This document shows positions 8,048 through 17,836 of a DNA stretch of 64,000 bases, in pieces (position 1 is the first letter of the stretch; every line of letters starts with the position of its first letter). The DNA lies in the NCBI RefSeq assembly GCF_025979705.1, contig NZ_CP110136.1, positions 930,001 to 994,000 on the forward strand. The letters run 5' to 3'. Both the position numbers and the translations under genes were made by a program. This DNA comes from Hymenobacter sp. YIM 151858-1 (GTDB taxonomy: Bacteria > Bacteroidota > Bacteroidia > Cytophagales > Hymenobacteraceae). A model generated the notes under the pieces. That model had not been told where the DNA came from, made no database searches, and saw only the letters and a list, made by a program, of their open reading frames with translations.

Positions 8048-9019
8048 ATGTCAGACAAAAAAATCATTGCTGTATTTGGCGCTACCGGAGCCCAGGGCGG
8101 CGGCTTGGCTCGGGCCATCCTCGCCGATCCGCAGAGTGAGTTTACGGTACGTGCCATCACGCGGAGCCCCGACTCCGATAAGGCGCGCGAGCTGGCCCGC
8201 CTAGGTGCCGAATTGGCTGCTGCCGATATCGACAACCCGCAGAGCCTGGACCGAGCACTAGCCGGGGCTTATGGAGCGTTTTGCGTTACCAATTTCTGGG
8301 AGCATTTCTCGCCCGAGCGCGAGCTGCAGCAAGCGCGCAACATGGCCGAAGCCGCCAAAGCCGCTGGCGTGCAGCACGTCATCTGGTCGACGCTGGAAGA
8401 TACGCGCCAGTGGGTGCCGCTTTCCGACAACCGCATGCCCACGCTGCAGGGCCATTACAAAGTGCCGCACTTCGATGCCAAAGGCGAGGCCAATCGTTAC
8501 TTCAGCGACCTGGGCGTGCCCACTACCTTTATGCTCACCGCCTTTTACTGGGAGAACTTTATCTACTTCGGCATGGGCGTGCAGCGCAACAACGAGGGCA
8601 AGCTGGTGCTATCCTTGCCATTGGGCGACAAGAAGATGGCGTGCATTGCCTCGGAGGATATTGGCCGCTGTGCGTACGGCATCTTCAGGAAAGGCGCCGC
8701 TGCCATCGGGCAAACCATTGGCATTACCGGCGGGCTGCTCACCGGCTCGGATATGGCTCAAAGCTTCAGCAAAGCCCTAGGCCAGGAGGTAGTGTACAAT
8801 CCCGTGCCGGTAGAAGTTTACCGCAGCTTGGGCTTTCCGGGCGCCGACGACCTAGGCAACATGTTCCAGTTCTACCAGGAGTTTGAAGCGCATTTTGCCG
8901 AAACGCGGCGCGAAGAAGTTGCCCGGGAGCTTAACCCGGCCTTGCAAAACTTCGACAAGTGGCTGGCGCAAAACGCACACCGTTTGCCGGCTCTCAGCCA
9001 AGTAGCGGAACACGCTTAA
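8048..9019 (+). CDS. NmrA-like NAD(P)-binding protein
   Basis: A 323-residue protein with the NmrA/HSCARG-type Rossmann motif GATGAQGGGLARA near residue 12 and the following acidic/basic dinucleotide-binding pattern (ITRSPDS). The lysine of classical extended SDRs (YxxxK) is not evident, which agrees with the NmrA group, whose members act as redox sensors or as NAD(P)H-dependent reductases. Function is not resolved. ATG at 8048 is preferred over a TTG two codons upstream. The gene is monocistronic: a terminator precedes it and a palindromic terminator follows. Confidence 0.85.
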   Translation: MSDKKIIAVFGATGAQGGGLARAILADPQSEFTVRAITRSPDSDKARELARLGAELAAADIDNPQSLDRALAGAYGAFCVTNFWEHFSPERELQQARNMAEAAKAAGVQHVIWSTLEDTRQWVPLSDNRMPTLQGHYKVPHFDAKGEANRYFSDLGVPTTFMLTAFYWENFIYFGMGVQRNNEGKLVLSLPLGDKKMACIASEDIGRCAYGIFRKGAAAIGQTIGITGGLLTGSDMAQSFSKALGQEVVYNPVPVEVYRSLGFPGADDLGNMFQFYQEFEAHFAETRREEVARELNPALQNFDKWLAQNAHRLPALSQVAEHA

Positions 9020-9038
9020 CCGTTGCGTTAAAAAAGCA

Positions 9039-9072
9039 AAAAGCCCCGCGAGCAGCTGCTCGCGGGGCTTTT
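9039..9072. terminator. Bidirectional terminator
   Basis: A perfect 34-base palindrome (AAAAGCCCCGCGAGCAG followed by its complement) flanked by A-rich and T-rich ends lies between two convergent genes, the NmrA-like gene and pckA. It can terminate transcription from both sides. Confidence 0.9.
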
Positions 9073-9090
9073 GTTTAAAATAACCTAGGG

Positions 9091-10722
9091 TTAGGCGTTG
9101 GCTACGGCCTCTACTTTCGGCGCGCCAGCCAGTATTTCTTCGTTGGCGAAATCGGCGAACTTCTGGAAGTTGGCTACGAACTTCTCGGCCAGCGAAGCAG
9201 CCGTTTTGTCGTAAGCTTCCTTGTCCGACCAGGTGTTGCGCGGGTCGAGGATTTCGGCGGGCACGTTCGGTACCGAGGTGGGCACCTCTACGCCGAAGAT
9301 GGGGTGCTTCACGAACTCCACGTCGTTCAGCTCGCCGTTCAGGGCAGCCGTAATCATGGCGCGGGTGTAGCTCAGCTTCATGCGCGAGCCCACGCCGTAC
9401 GAACCACCCGACCAGCCGGTGTTCACCAGCCACACGTTCACGTTGGGGTGCTCTTCCATTTTCTGGCCCAGCATCTCGGCGTATTTGGTGGGGTGCAGCG
9501 GCAGGAATACCTGGCCGAAGCAAGCCGAGAACGTGGTTTGCGGCTCGGTTACGCCCACCTCGGTGCCGGCTACTTTGGCGGTGTAGCCCGACATGAAGTG
9601 GTACATGGCGTGCGACTTATCGAGCTTGCTGATGGGCGGAATTACGCCGAAAGCGTCGGCCGTCAGGAAGAAGATGTTCTTCGGAACGCCGGCCACCGAG
9701 GGCTCTACCGCGTTGTTGATGTAGTGGATGGGGTAGGCGGTGCGGGTGTTTTCCGTTACCGACTTGTTGGCGTAATCCACGGTGTGCGTGCCGGGGATAA
9801 AGCGCGTGTTCTCCACGATCGAGCCGAACTTGATGGCGTCCCAGATTTCGGGCTCTTTCTCGCGGCTCAGGTCAATAACCTTAGCGTAGCAGCCGCCCTC
9901 AAAGTTGAAGATGCCGGCGTTGCCGGGCATCCAGCCGTGCTCGTCGTCGCCGATAAGGCCACGGTTCGGGTCGGCCGACAGGGTGGTTTTGCCCGTGCCC
10001 GACAGGCCGAAGAAGATGGCGGTGTCGCCTTCTTTGCCCACGTTGGCCGAGCAGTGCATGGCCAGCGTGTTCTTCTCGTGGGGCAGCAGGTAGTTCAGTA
10101 CCCCGAAAATGCCCTTCTTCATCTCGCCAGCGTAGCCCGTGCCGCCGATCAGGATCATCTTCTTCGAGAAGTTGAGGATGGCGAAGTTGCTCTGGCGCGT
10201 GCCGTCAACTGCCGGGTCGGCCTCGAAGCCAGGGGCGCAAATAATGCTGAAGTCGGGAGCCCAGCTGGTGTCGGCGCCTTGCTCGGGGCGCAAGAACATG
10301 TTGTAGCAGAACAGGTTGTGCCAAGCCAGCTCGTTTACCACGCGCAGCTTCAGCTGATAGTCGGGGTGAGCCCCGGCGTAGGCATCGCGCACGTAAATCT
10401 TCTTGTCGGCCAAGTAGGCCACCATTTTCTCGTGCAGCTGATCGAACTTCTGCGCGTCAAACGGAATGTTGATGTCGCCCCACCACACCGAGTCGGCCGT
10501 GCTCTCGTCCTTCACCACAAAACGGTCTTTGGGCGAGCGGCCGGTAAACTTGCCCGTGTCGGCCATCAGCGCCCCCGTGTCGGTCAGGGTGCCTTCGCCG
10601 TTTTTCAGGGCTTCTTCCACCAATTCGGCGGGGGTAAGGTTCAGGCACACCTCTTTGGCCTGGCTGATACCGAGCGGCTGGAGGCGGTTCATTGCGGCGG
10701 TGGAAGCAGAGGTTTCCATCAT
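9091..10722 (-). CDS. pckA: Phosphoenolpyruvate carboxykinase (ATP)
   Basis: The 543-residue protein has the length and motifs of ATP-dependent PEPCK: the P-loop GLSGTGKTTLS near residue 247, the metal-binding DDEHGW that follows it, and the substrate loop FTGRSPKDRF near residue 57. It converts oxaloacetate and ATP to phosphoenolpyruvate, ADP and CO2, the first committed step of gluconeogenesis. It stands alone between a convergent terminator and a divergent MFS gene. A TATTTTTG box on the minus strand (10773-10780) is a plausible -7 element. No CCTAGG site lies inside the gene. Confidence 0.97.
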   Translation of the reverse strand: MMETSASTAAMNRLQPLGISQAKEVCLNLTPAELVEEALKNGEGTLTDTGALMADTGKFTGRSPKDRFVVKDESTADSVWWGDINIPFDAQKFDQLHEKMVAYLADKKIYVRDAYAGAHPDYQLKLRVVNELAWHNLFCYNMFLRPEQGADTSWAPDFSIICAPGFEADPAVDGTRQSNFAILNFSKKMILIGGTGYAGEMKKGIFGVLNYLLPHEKNTLAMHCSANVGKEGDTAIFFGLSGTGKTTLSADPNRGLIGDDEHGWMPGNAGIFNFEGGCYAKVIDLSREKEPEIWDAIKFGSIVENTRFIPGTHTVDYANKSVTENTRTAYPIHYINNAVEPSVAGVPKNIFFLTADAFGVIPPISKLDKSHAMYHFMSGYTAKVAGTEVGVTEPQTTFSACFGQVFLPLHPTKYAEMLGQKMEEHPNVNVWLVNTGWSGGSYGVGSRMKLSYTRAMITAALNGELNDVEFVKHPIFGVEVPTSVPNVPAEILDPRNTWSDKEAYDKTAASLAEKFVANFQKFADFANEEILAGAPKVEAVANA

Positions 10723-10772
10723 AAACGCAGAGAAAAAAGGTAAAAAGAAGGTGGGAATGGGAGAATATGGAG

Positions 10773-10780
10773 CAAAAATA
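10773..10780 (-). promoter_or_regulatory. Possible -7 box for pckA
   Basis: On the minus strand this reads TATTTTTG, matching TAnnTTTG, about 50 bases before the pckA ATG. No good TTG is found at the expected -33 spacing, so the call is tentative. Confidence 0.3.
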
Positions 10781-10977
10781 GGCGAAAATCCGAAGCGCCC
10801 GCGTTGTGTCTGCGTATTAGCTGCAACGGCCTCTGAAGGCCGCTTTTACGCTGGTTGGCACTGTGCAGTTGGGAAATTTCCTTAGATTTACCCGTAAGCC
10901 CCCAGCTCCGTACGGCTGCTGCCGGGCTTTTTTGCTTTCCCTACCATTCCTCACCAACCTTCTTCCCTCACGCACTC

Positions 10978-12408
10978 ATGCAAGTAGCAACCGCTCAGGC
11001 GCCGCCGCCAACCCCGACGAGCTCCAAGCACCCGCCCGGCCTGTATCTGCTGTTCTTCACCGAAATGTGGGAACGGTTCAGCTACTACGGCATGCGTGGT
11101 TTGCTGACGCTGTACCTCACCAAAACCGCCGTGCAGGGCGGCCTGGGCATTTCCGAAGCTAGCGCTACGCTGATTTACGGCTACTTCACGGGCTTCGTGT
11201 ATTTCACGCCCATTATCGGCGGCTACATCGCCGATAAGTACATCGGCCAGCGCCGCGCCATCCTCATCGGTGGTATCACCATGGCCATTGCGCAGCTGTG
11301 CTTGTTTATGCAGCCGGCGCTTTCGACGGAGGCGGCCATTTTTGGCATGCCCTGGCCTACGGCCCTAGGTCTGCTGCTGCTGATTCTGGGCAACGGCTTC
11401 TTCAAGCCGAACATCTCGACCATCGTTGGTAAGCTTTACCAGCAAGGCGACCCGAAGCGCGATGCTGCCTTCACGATTTTCTACATGGGCATCAACGTGG
11501 GCGCGTTCTTCGCTCCGCTGGTGTGCGGCTACCTGGCCGAAGACCTGTTTGCCACCAAAACCGTGATTGATGGCGTTACGCAGGTAAGCAGCTACGGCTT
11601 CCGTTACGGCTTCCTGGCAGCCGGTATTGGCATGATCCTGGGCCAGCTGGCCTTTAACCTCCTGGGTAAAAAGTACCTAGGCGACGTGGGCTTGTACCCC
11701 GAGGGCAAAGGTGCCGACAACAAAACCGTTGAGAAAACCCCGCTGACGAAGGAAGAAACCGACCGCATGGCGGTAATCTTTATCATCACGCTGTTTGTGG
11801 TGTTCTTCTGGGCCGGCTTCGAGCAGGCTGGTTCGTCGCTCACCCTCTACACCGATAAGTACATCAACCGCGAGGTGTTCGGCTTCCTGATTCCGACGTC
11901 GTGGTTCCAGTCGGTAAACCCCGCCTTCATCGTACTGATGGCTCCGCTGGTGGCCGGTGTATGGCTGAGCCTCGGCCGCAAAGGCAAGGACCTGAGCATC
12001 CCCGTAAAAATGGGCTTGGGCATGATCCTGCTCGGTGTGGGCTTCCTGTTCATGGTTGGCGCCGTAATGGAGCGCGGCGGCGACGTGCAAGACCAAACCG
12101 TTAAGGCCAGCATCCTGTGGCTGTTGGCTACCTACTTCTTCCACACCATTGGCGAGCTGTGCCTGTCGCCCATCGGCCTCTCGATGGTGTCGCGCCTCTC
12201 GCCGGTGTCGCTCACTTCGATGCTGATGGGCGTGTGGTTCCTGGCTCCGTTCGTGGCGCAGATTGCCGGTGGCTACATTGCCGCCTACGTGGAAGAGCTG
12301 GGTGCCCTGACGGTGTTTGGCCTGATTGCTGGCTTTGTAATCGTGGCAGGCTTGCTGCTGATTGCCATTGCCAAAAAGCTGTTCCATATGATGCACGGCC
12401 GCGGCTAA
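10978..12408 (+). CDS. POT-family peptide:proton symporter (MFS)
   Basis: From the ATG at 10978 the protein has 476 residues and about 12 to 14 membrane segments. The N-terminal block LYLLFFTEMWERFSYYGMRG is the hallmark of the proton-dependent oligopeptide transporter family, carrying the ExxERFxYY motif. The helix 5 region (FYMGINVGAFFAPLVCGYL) is the second PTR2 signature. It should import di- and tripeptides across the inner membrane. The open frame continues 41 codons upstream, but that extension is not hydrophobic in the expected way and the ATG immediately precedes a typical soluble N-tail. A terminator follows. Confidence 0.92.
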   Translation: MQVATAQAPPPTPTSSKHPPGLYLLFFTEMWERFSYYGMRGLLTLYLTKTAVQGGLGISEASATLIYGYFTGFVYFTPIIGGYIADKYIGQRRAILIGGITMAIAQLCLFMQPALSTEAAIFGMPWPTALGLLLLILGNGFFKPNISTIVGKLYQQGDPKRDAAFTIFYMGINVGAFFAPLVCGYLAEDLFATKTVIDGVTQVSSYGFRYGFLAAGIGMILGQLAFNLLGKKYLGDVGLYPEGKGADNKTVEKTPLTKEETDRMAVIFIITLFVVFFWAGFEQAGSSLTLYTDKYINREVFGFLIPTSWFQSVNPAFIVLMAPLVAGVWLSLGRKGKDLSIPVKMGLGMILLGVGFLFMVGAVMERGGDVQDQTVKASILWLLATYFFHTIGELCLSPIGLSMVSRLSPVSLTSMLMGVWFLAPFVAQIAGGYIAAYVEELGALTVFGLIAGFVIVAGLLLIAIAKKLFHMMHGRG

Positions 12409-12440
12409 TTGCCTGCGCTCATCATTGGCCTCAGCGAAGG

Positions 12441-12476
12441 AAAAAGCCCCGCCGAAGCATTTCGGCGGGGCTTTTT
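12441..12476 (+). terminator. Rho-independent terminator
   Basis: A 16-bp perfect stem (12441-12456 with 12461-12476), a four-base loop GCAT and a T-run. It serves the peptide transporter gene and, read backwards, may also stop the convergent small membrane-protein gene. Confidence 0.88.
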
Positions 12477-12488
12477 TGTGCGCCTAGG

Positions 12489-12908
12489 TCAGGGATGCTC
12501 AGCCAGCAGCCCCAGCAGCAGGGGCATGCTGTGCAGTACCGTACCGATAAAGAAGCCAATGGTAAGCCAGTGCACCACGCGGTTTTTCACCCGCAGGAAT
12601 ATAAACTGCTCGATCAGGCGGCCCAGCCAAAAAACAACGATGCTGCCCAACACAAACCGACCTAGGGGTGTGGAAACGAGTTCGTGAGGAAAGCCGAAGC
12701 ACAGCGCGGCAAACACGACGAACACGTACATCAGCCGCACGTTCATAATCTGCATTACGCCGCGGTTAATGCGGTCGAGCTTTTTCAGCTGCTTGCGCCA
12801 GCGCAGCAACCGCCAAAACGTGGCGTGCAGCACTAAAAACAGCAGGTTATATGCGCCGCATGCGTACAGCAGAGCTTCGGGCATGATCAGCGAACGGTGA
12901 GCCAGCAT
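12489..12908 (-). CDS. Small multi-pass membrane protein, unknown
   Basis: I do not recognise a family. The 139-residue protein has four predicted membrane helices (about residues 10-28, 50-72, 80-105 and 115-137) with basic residues in the first loop (RLLRWRKQLKKLDRINRG). A second ATG lies eight codons in (MPEALLYACG), and either could be the start. It is convergent to the peptide transporter and upstream of nothing obvious; the groEL terminator lies on the other side. Confidence 0.62.
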   Translation of the reverse strand: MLAHRSLIMPEALLYACGAYNLLFLVLHATFWRLLRWRKQLKKLDRINRGVMQIMNVRLMYVFVVFAALCFGFPHELVSTPLGRFVLGSIVVFWLGRLIEQFIFLRVKNRVVHWLTIGFFIGTVLHSMPLLLGLLAEHP

Positions 12909-12976
12909 GTGTACGCAAAGCGGCCCGTTGTAGTAGGAGAGTGCCGCCCTAGGTGCCTGGAGGTCCTCAAAGCAAA

Positions 12977-13007
12977 AAGCCCCGCCGACCTAGGGCCAGC
13001 GGGGCTT
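12977..13007 (-). terminator. Terminator after groEL
   Basis: Read on the minus strand, a GC-rich stem (GCGGGGCTT at 12999-13007, partner 12977-12985) is followed by a T-rich run. The loop contains CCTAGG. It lies about 50 bases beyond the groEL stop. Confidence 0.7.
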
Positions 13008-13017
13008 CTTGTTTGGT

Positions 13018-13049
13018 GGCTGATAGCTAAAAGCCATCAGCTAACAGCC
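13018..13049. repeat. Intergenic palindromic repeat, family 'GCTGATAGCT'
   Basis: An imperfect inverted repeat built from GGCTGATAGCTAAAAGCC and ATCAGCTAACAGCC. The same words reappear in the spacer at 60339-60430, so this is a dispersed intergenic repeat and not chance. Confidence 0.6.
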
Positions 13050-13054
13050 TGATA

Positions 13055-14710
<1,656 letters not shown>

Positions 14711-14737
14711 CTACGATTTTGGGCTGAAAGGGGAAAC

Positions 14738-15028
14738 TTACAGGATGGCGAGGATGTCCGATTCGCGCATGATCAGGTAGTCCTGACCATCAACGGTAAT
14801 CTCGGTGCCGGCATACTTGCCGTACAGTACTTGGTCGCCTACCGATACCTGCGGCTTAACGAGGGTGCCGTTGTCGGCCACTTTGCCTTCGCCTACGGCC
14901 ACCACTTCGCCGCGCTGCGGCTTCTCTTTGGCCGTATCGGGAATGATGATGCCCGACTTGGTTTTTTCTTCGGCGGCGGCCGGTGCGATGATCACTCGGT
15001 CGGCCAGCGGTTTGATGCTAACAGCCAT
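14738..15028 (-). CDS. groES: Co-chaperonin GroES (Hsp10)
   Basis: The 96-residue protein has the GroES pattern: KPLADRVI at the start, [19 protein letters not shown] forming the mobile loop that contacts GroEL, and the [14 protein letters not shown] segment. It caps the GroEL cavity. It is the first gene of the groESL pair. I found no CIRCE inverted repeat upstream, so HrcA-type control is not evident. Confidence 0.98.
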   Translation of the reverse strand: MAVSIKPLADRVIIAPAAAEEKTKSGIIIPDTAKEKPQRGEVVAVGEGKVADNGTLVKPQVSVGDQVLYGKYAGTEITVDGQDYLIMRESDILAIL

Positions 15029-15119
15029 ACTGCTGGTTTTGGTTGAACGGTATGATGAATTGAAAAACGACTTGTAGGGAGTCGGCAGCGGCTGAACAGT
15101 TCTTGTGCCAGCCTGCTAA

Positions 15120-15192
15120 AACCTGACAGATTGAACGGCGGATGGAACTTTTTGCCGCCTCGCAGCTGCCCGGCCTGACAAACCTGACAGGG
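15120..15192. repeat. CTGACAG-type repeats upstream of groES
   Basis: The words AACCTGACAG (15119 onward) and CCTGACAAACCTGACAGG (15173-15191) recur in the 270-base leader of groES. The second is partly palindromic. Similar CTGACAGGTTT elements are, to my knowledge, frequent between genes in Bacteroidota. Their role here is unknown. Confidence 0.4.
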
Positions 15193-15245
15193 TAGTGGCA
15201 GATTGGGCGGCCGCAAGTATAGCCAACTAAACCGGGTAAAAAACA

Positions 15246-15281
15246 ACCGGCGGCTTTTCGCTGCTGCGAAAAGCCGCCGGT
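15246..15281 (-). terminator. Terminator after secG
   Basis: A perfect 15-bp stem (15246-15260 with 15267-15281) with loop CTGCTG. On the minus strand it is followed by TTGTTTTTTA, so it ends the transcript that contains secG and separates it from groESL. Confidence 0.88.
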
Positions 15282-15301
15282 ATAAAGGCCTAGGTCAACA
15301 A

Positions 15302-15703
15302 TTATTGGGCAGGGGCCGGAGCAGGTTGCTGAGCCGGAGCCGGCGTCTGTTGGGCCGGCGCTGCTGCGCCGGGTGCGCCCGGTACCGGGGTTGCCGGTGC
15401 GGTGGGCGGAGCTGCGGGCAGGCGAGCTTCCAGCGCCTTCTGCTGGTTTACGCTGCGCAGCGGGCCCGCCGACTGGTTGCTGAGCTGCATGTGCGAAACC
15501 AGCGACAGCACAATCAGGGCAATGGCAAAACCCCAGGTCAGGCGCTCCAGCAGGTCGCCGGTGCGCTTAACGCCCATCAGTTGGGCTGTGCCACCGGCCG
15601 AAAAGCCGCCGGCCAAACCGCCGCCCTTCGAGTTTTGGGCCAGCACCACCAGGGCCAGCAACACGCATACAATGAGGGCAAGTACGATAATAGCGGTGTA
15701 CAT
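15302..15703 (-). CDS. secG: Preprotein translocase subunit SecG
   Basis: A 133-residue protein with two membrane helices (residues 3-21 and 53-72) linked by the conserved loop AQNSKGGGLAGGFSAGG. This loop and the following LMGVKRTGDLLERLTW are SecG signatures. SecG supports SecYE-mediated export across the inner membrane. The C-terminal 45 residues are a Pro/Ala/Gln-rich tail that is longer than in Proteobacteria but usual in Bacteroidota. Its start abuts the stop of the upstream gene, indicating translational coupling. Confidence 0.93.
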   Translation of the reverse strand: MYTAIIVLALIVCVLLALVVLAQNSKGGGLAGGFSAGGTAQLMGVKRTGDLLERLTWGFAIALIVLSLVSHMQLSNQSAGPLRSVNQQKALEARLPAAPPTAPATPVPGAPGAAAPAQQTPAPAQQPAPAPAQ

Positions 15704-17146
15704 CTACTCCGTCTGTTGGTTCAGTAAGTCAATTTGAGCGGCAAAATACGCCTTTTTTTCGGGTTGGCGTTGCATCAGCTGCTCGTAAATCTCAATGGCG
15801 CGGGCAATCTTGCCCTGCTTTACCATGATTTTGGCCAGGCTTTCCGAGGCCAGGCTGGGGGGCGCGCTGGTGCTGCGTACCGATAAATCGGCTTGGGGCT
15901 CTTCGCTGAGGGCGGGGCGGGCCGTGGCCGTTTTGATGCGTGGCTGGCTGCGCAAAAACCGCTCGATCAGCACCAACGACGAAGGCAAAGCCGCTACCGA
16001 CGGCCGGTGGGCCGAAAGATGGGCCAGGTACAAGGCATCGGGGTGCCAATTGTCCGACAGCGGCAAGTCGTGAGTGAGCTCGGCGTCGTGCAGGGCAAGC
16101 GCATAGCCGAAACGACTGCCGCCCGCAACGGCGTATCCTAGGTGCTCATCGGCCCGGAAGGGTGGGATGGGAGCTGCCTTCGGTTCATCTTCTTCATCAA
16201 CGCCCGGCAACTGATACAGCGGAGATTGTTTGGCGGCTTCTGCCAATCCAAACTCAAACCGCGAGCTACCAGCTTCTACGGGCGGCCTGATGGGTGGCGC
16301 TACGGCCGGCAGCTCGTCGGGCACCGGCTGTGCTTCCGCAATGGCATTAGCTTGGTCTGAGTCCGGTTCCGGTGCTTCGTGCCCGGTCGTTTCCGCAGCA
16401 GTAGCAGGCTCAACTTCGGGCTGCGATGCCTCAACAGCTTCGGCGACAGCAGCTGGCTCCGGTTCGGGCTCAGCCGGTTGATCAAAAAGCTCTGCCGTTA
16501 CACTGGGCTCTTCGATTGATGTATCGGTGGCTTGGTCGATAACCACCGCTTCTTCTGCGGGCTGGGCTTCCTCGCTGGTGGAGGTGGGCTCCTCGGTTGT
16601 CAGTTCCGCGGGAGCACCTAGGGCTGCTTCGTTCAGACTTGCACCCCCTGTCTGAACTTCCGTCCTTTCTTCCGCAACAAGCTCATTTGCAGAACCCAGG
16701 GGTTCCGTGGGAGCTGCTTCTACATCAGTAATTTGTTGTAGGGCTGCTTCCGGGGCTTCTTGCCTAACACCAACGGAAACGTCTTCAAATGAAGCCAGCT
16801 GCGAGTCAGCAGAATCTTCGAAAGCGGCGGCCTCAACTTCTTGGTTGTCAATTGGCGCTGCTGCCAGTCCGCTTGCCTGAGGCACCGGCGCAGAAGGAGC
16901 TAAGGCAGTAGCAGCCGGCGTTTCAATCAGCAAACGCAGCAATTCGCGGTCGGCGGCGTAGGTGGCAGCACGGCGAAGGCGTTGGCCAGCCAGCATGCTG
17001 CCCCGGTCGTGGGCGGCTTTGGCCAACAGCAGGTGCGCCGTTTGGCAGTACGGAAAAGCCGTGGCCAACTGCTCCAACTCTCGAACTTCGGCTTCAGTAA
17101 TGCCGGTTACATTGTCCAGAATGTGCAGCAGCGAGGCGCGGTTCAT
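15704..17146 (-). CDS. Tetratricopeptide-like protein with long acidic linker, unknown
   Basis: I recognise only a Bacteroidota protein conserved next to secG. Of 480 residues, the first 80 look like TPR-like helices (ATAFPYCQTAHLLLAKAAHD, then RRAATYAADRELLRLL). Residues 85-290 are a low-complexity Glu/Ala/Pro/Thr segment. The last 60 residues again fit helical repeats (LASESLAKIMVKQGKIARAIEIYEQLMQRQPEKKAYFAAQI), a clear TPR unit. No signal peptide is seen. Its position between lptE and secG suggests an envelope or secretion link, but that is inference. Confidence 0.8.
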   Translation of the reverse strand: MNRASLLHILDNVTGITEAEVRELEQLATAFPYCQTAHLLLAKAAHDRGSMLAGQRLRRAATYAADRELLRLLIETPAATALAPSAPVPQASGLAAAPIDNQEVEAAAFEDSADSQLASFEDVSVGVRQEAPEAALQQITDVEAAPTEPLGSANELVAEERTEVQTGGASLNEAALGAPAELTTEEPTSTSEEAQPAEEAVVIDQATDTSIEEPSVTAELFDQPAEPEPEPAAVAEAVEASQPEVEPATAAETTGHEAPEPDSDQANAIAEAQPVPDELPAVAPPIRPPVEAGSSRFEFGLAEAAKQSPLYQLPGVDEEDEPKAAPIPPFRADEHLGYAVAGGSRFGYALALHDAELTHDLPLSDNWHPDALYLAHLSAHRPSVAALPSSLVLIERFLRSQPRIKTATARPALSEEPQADLSVRSTSAPPSLASESLAKIMVKQGKIARAIEIYEQLMQRQPEKKAYFAAQIDLLNQQTE

Positions 17147-17290
17147 TGGGTGAGGCTAGGTGCGGAGTAGGTAAGCGGCTACTGATCAGGGAGGTGATTA
17201 GCCAAGTATCGGCAGGCCGATGCCCGGTCTAATTATCCGAACCACAACAATACAGCAATTTAGGCAGTAAAGCACGCCCGGCGGCGGCAG

Positions 17291-17836
17291 CTACCAGTTG
17301 GCAACCGACTTGTTGAACACATCGGTGATGATGCGGTCGGTAATGCGGCGGTTGGCCGTGGGGTCGTTCACGATGGTGTTCACGTTTTCAGTAGCGGCAA
17401 AGTCGGCGTTGCTCTGAAACGTTTGCTCAAAGTCCTGTTTGGGGTCTTTGGTGTTGGTAAACTTGACGCGCACCTGAATGGTCAGTCGGTTGATGCCCGC
17501 CCGATCTTGCCCATCGGTGCTCTGAATAGCGGCCGGCGCAAAATCGTAGGCAACTACCTGGCCCTCAAACTGCAGGTCGCCATCGCGCGGCACAAGTTTG
17601 AGCGTGGTGTTGCGCTGGAAATAGTCCTTGAAGTCTTCGGTAAGGCGCTGCGACAGGAAGGAGGGGCCGTTGGCGGCGTTGTTCTGCAGCGTGCCCACCG
17701 AAAAGGTCTTCACCGACGGGTCGATGTTGGTGCCGGTAAACGAGTACACGCCGCAGCCCGCCAGGGGCAGCAGGCAAAGCAGTATTGCTACTACAAAGCC
17801 TAGGTGTCGGATACCAGCCAGCTTATTCCAGATCAT
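17291..17836 (-). CDS. lptE: LptE-family lipoprotein
   Basis: The 181-residue protein has a signal sequence with lipobox LAGC (Cys28) followed by GVYSFTGTNI, the pattern of Bacteroidota LptE. Members sit in the outer membrane and plug the LptD barrel for lipopolysaccharide insertion. The body shows the beta-rich LptE-like pattern. The start overlaps the end of the sigma-54 regulator gene by 14 bases, so the two are translated from one message. The family is divergent from E. coli LptE; the call rests on lipobox, length and gene order. Confidence 0.85.
   Translation of the reverse strand: MIWNKLAGIRHLGFVVAILLCLLPLAGCGVYSFTGTNIDPSVKTFSVGTLQNNAANGPSFLSQRLTEDFKDYFQRNTTLKLVPRDGDLQFEGQVVAYDFAPAAIQSTDGQDRAGINRLTIQVRVKFTNTKDPKQDFEQTFQSNADFAATENVNTIVNDPTANRRITDRIITDVFNKSVANW

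Noticed and set aside
9304-10743. A 479-codon open frame antisense to pckA
   Set aside because: Shadow of pckA codon bias; no start context or domain.
15029-15250. CIRCE operator upstream of groES
   Set aside because: No TTAGCACTC-N9-GAGTGCTAA or close variant was found.
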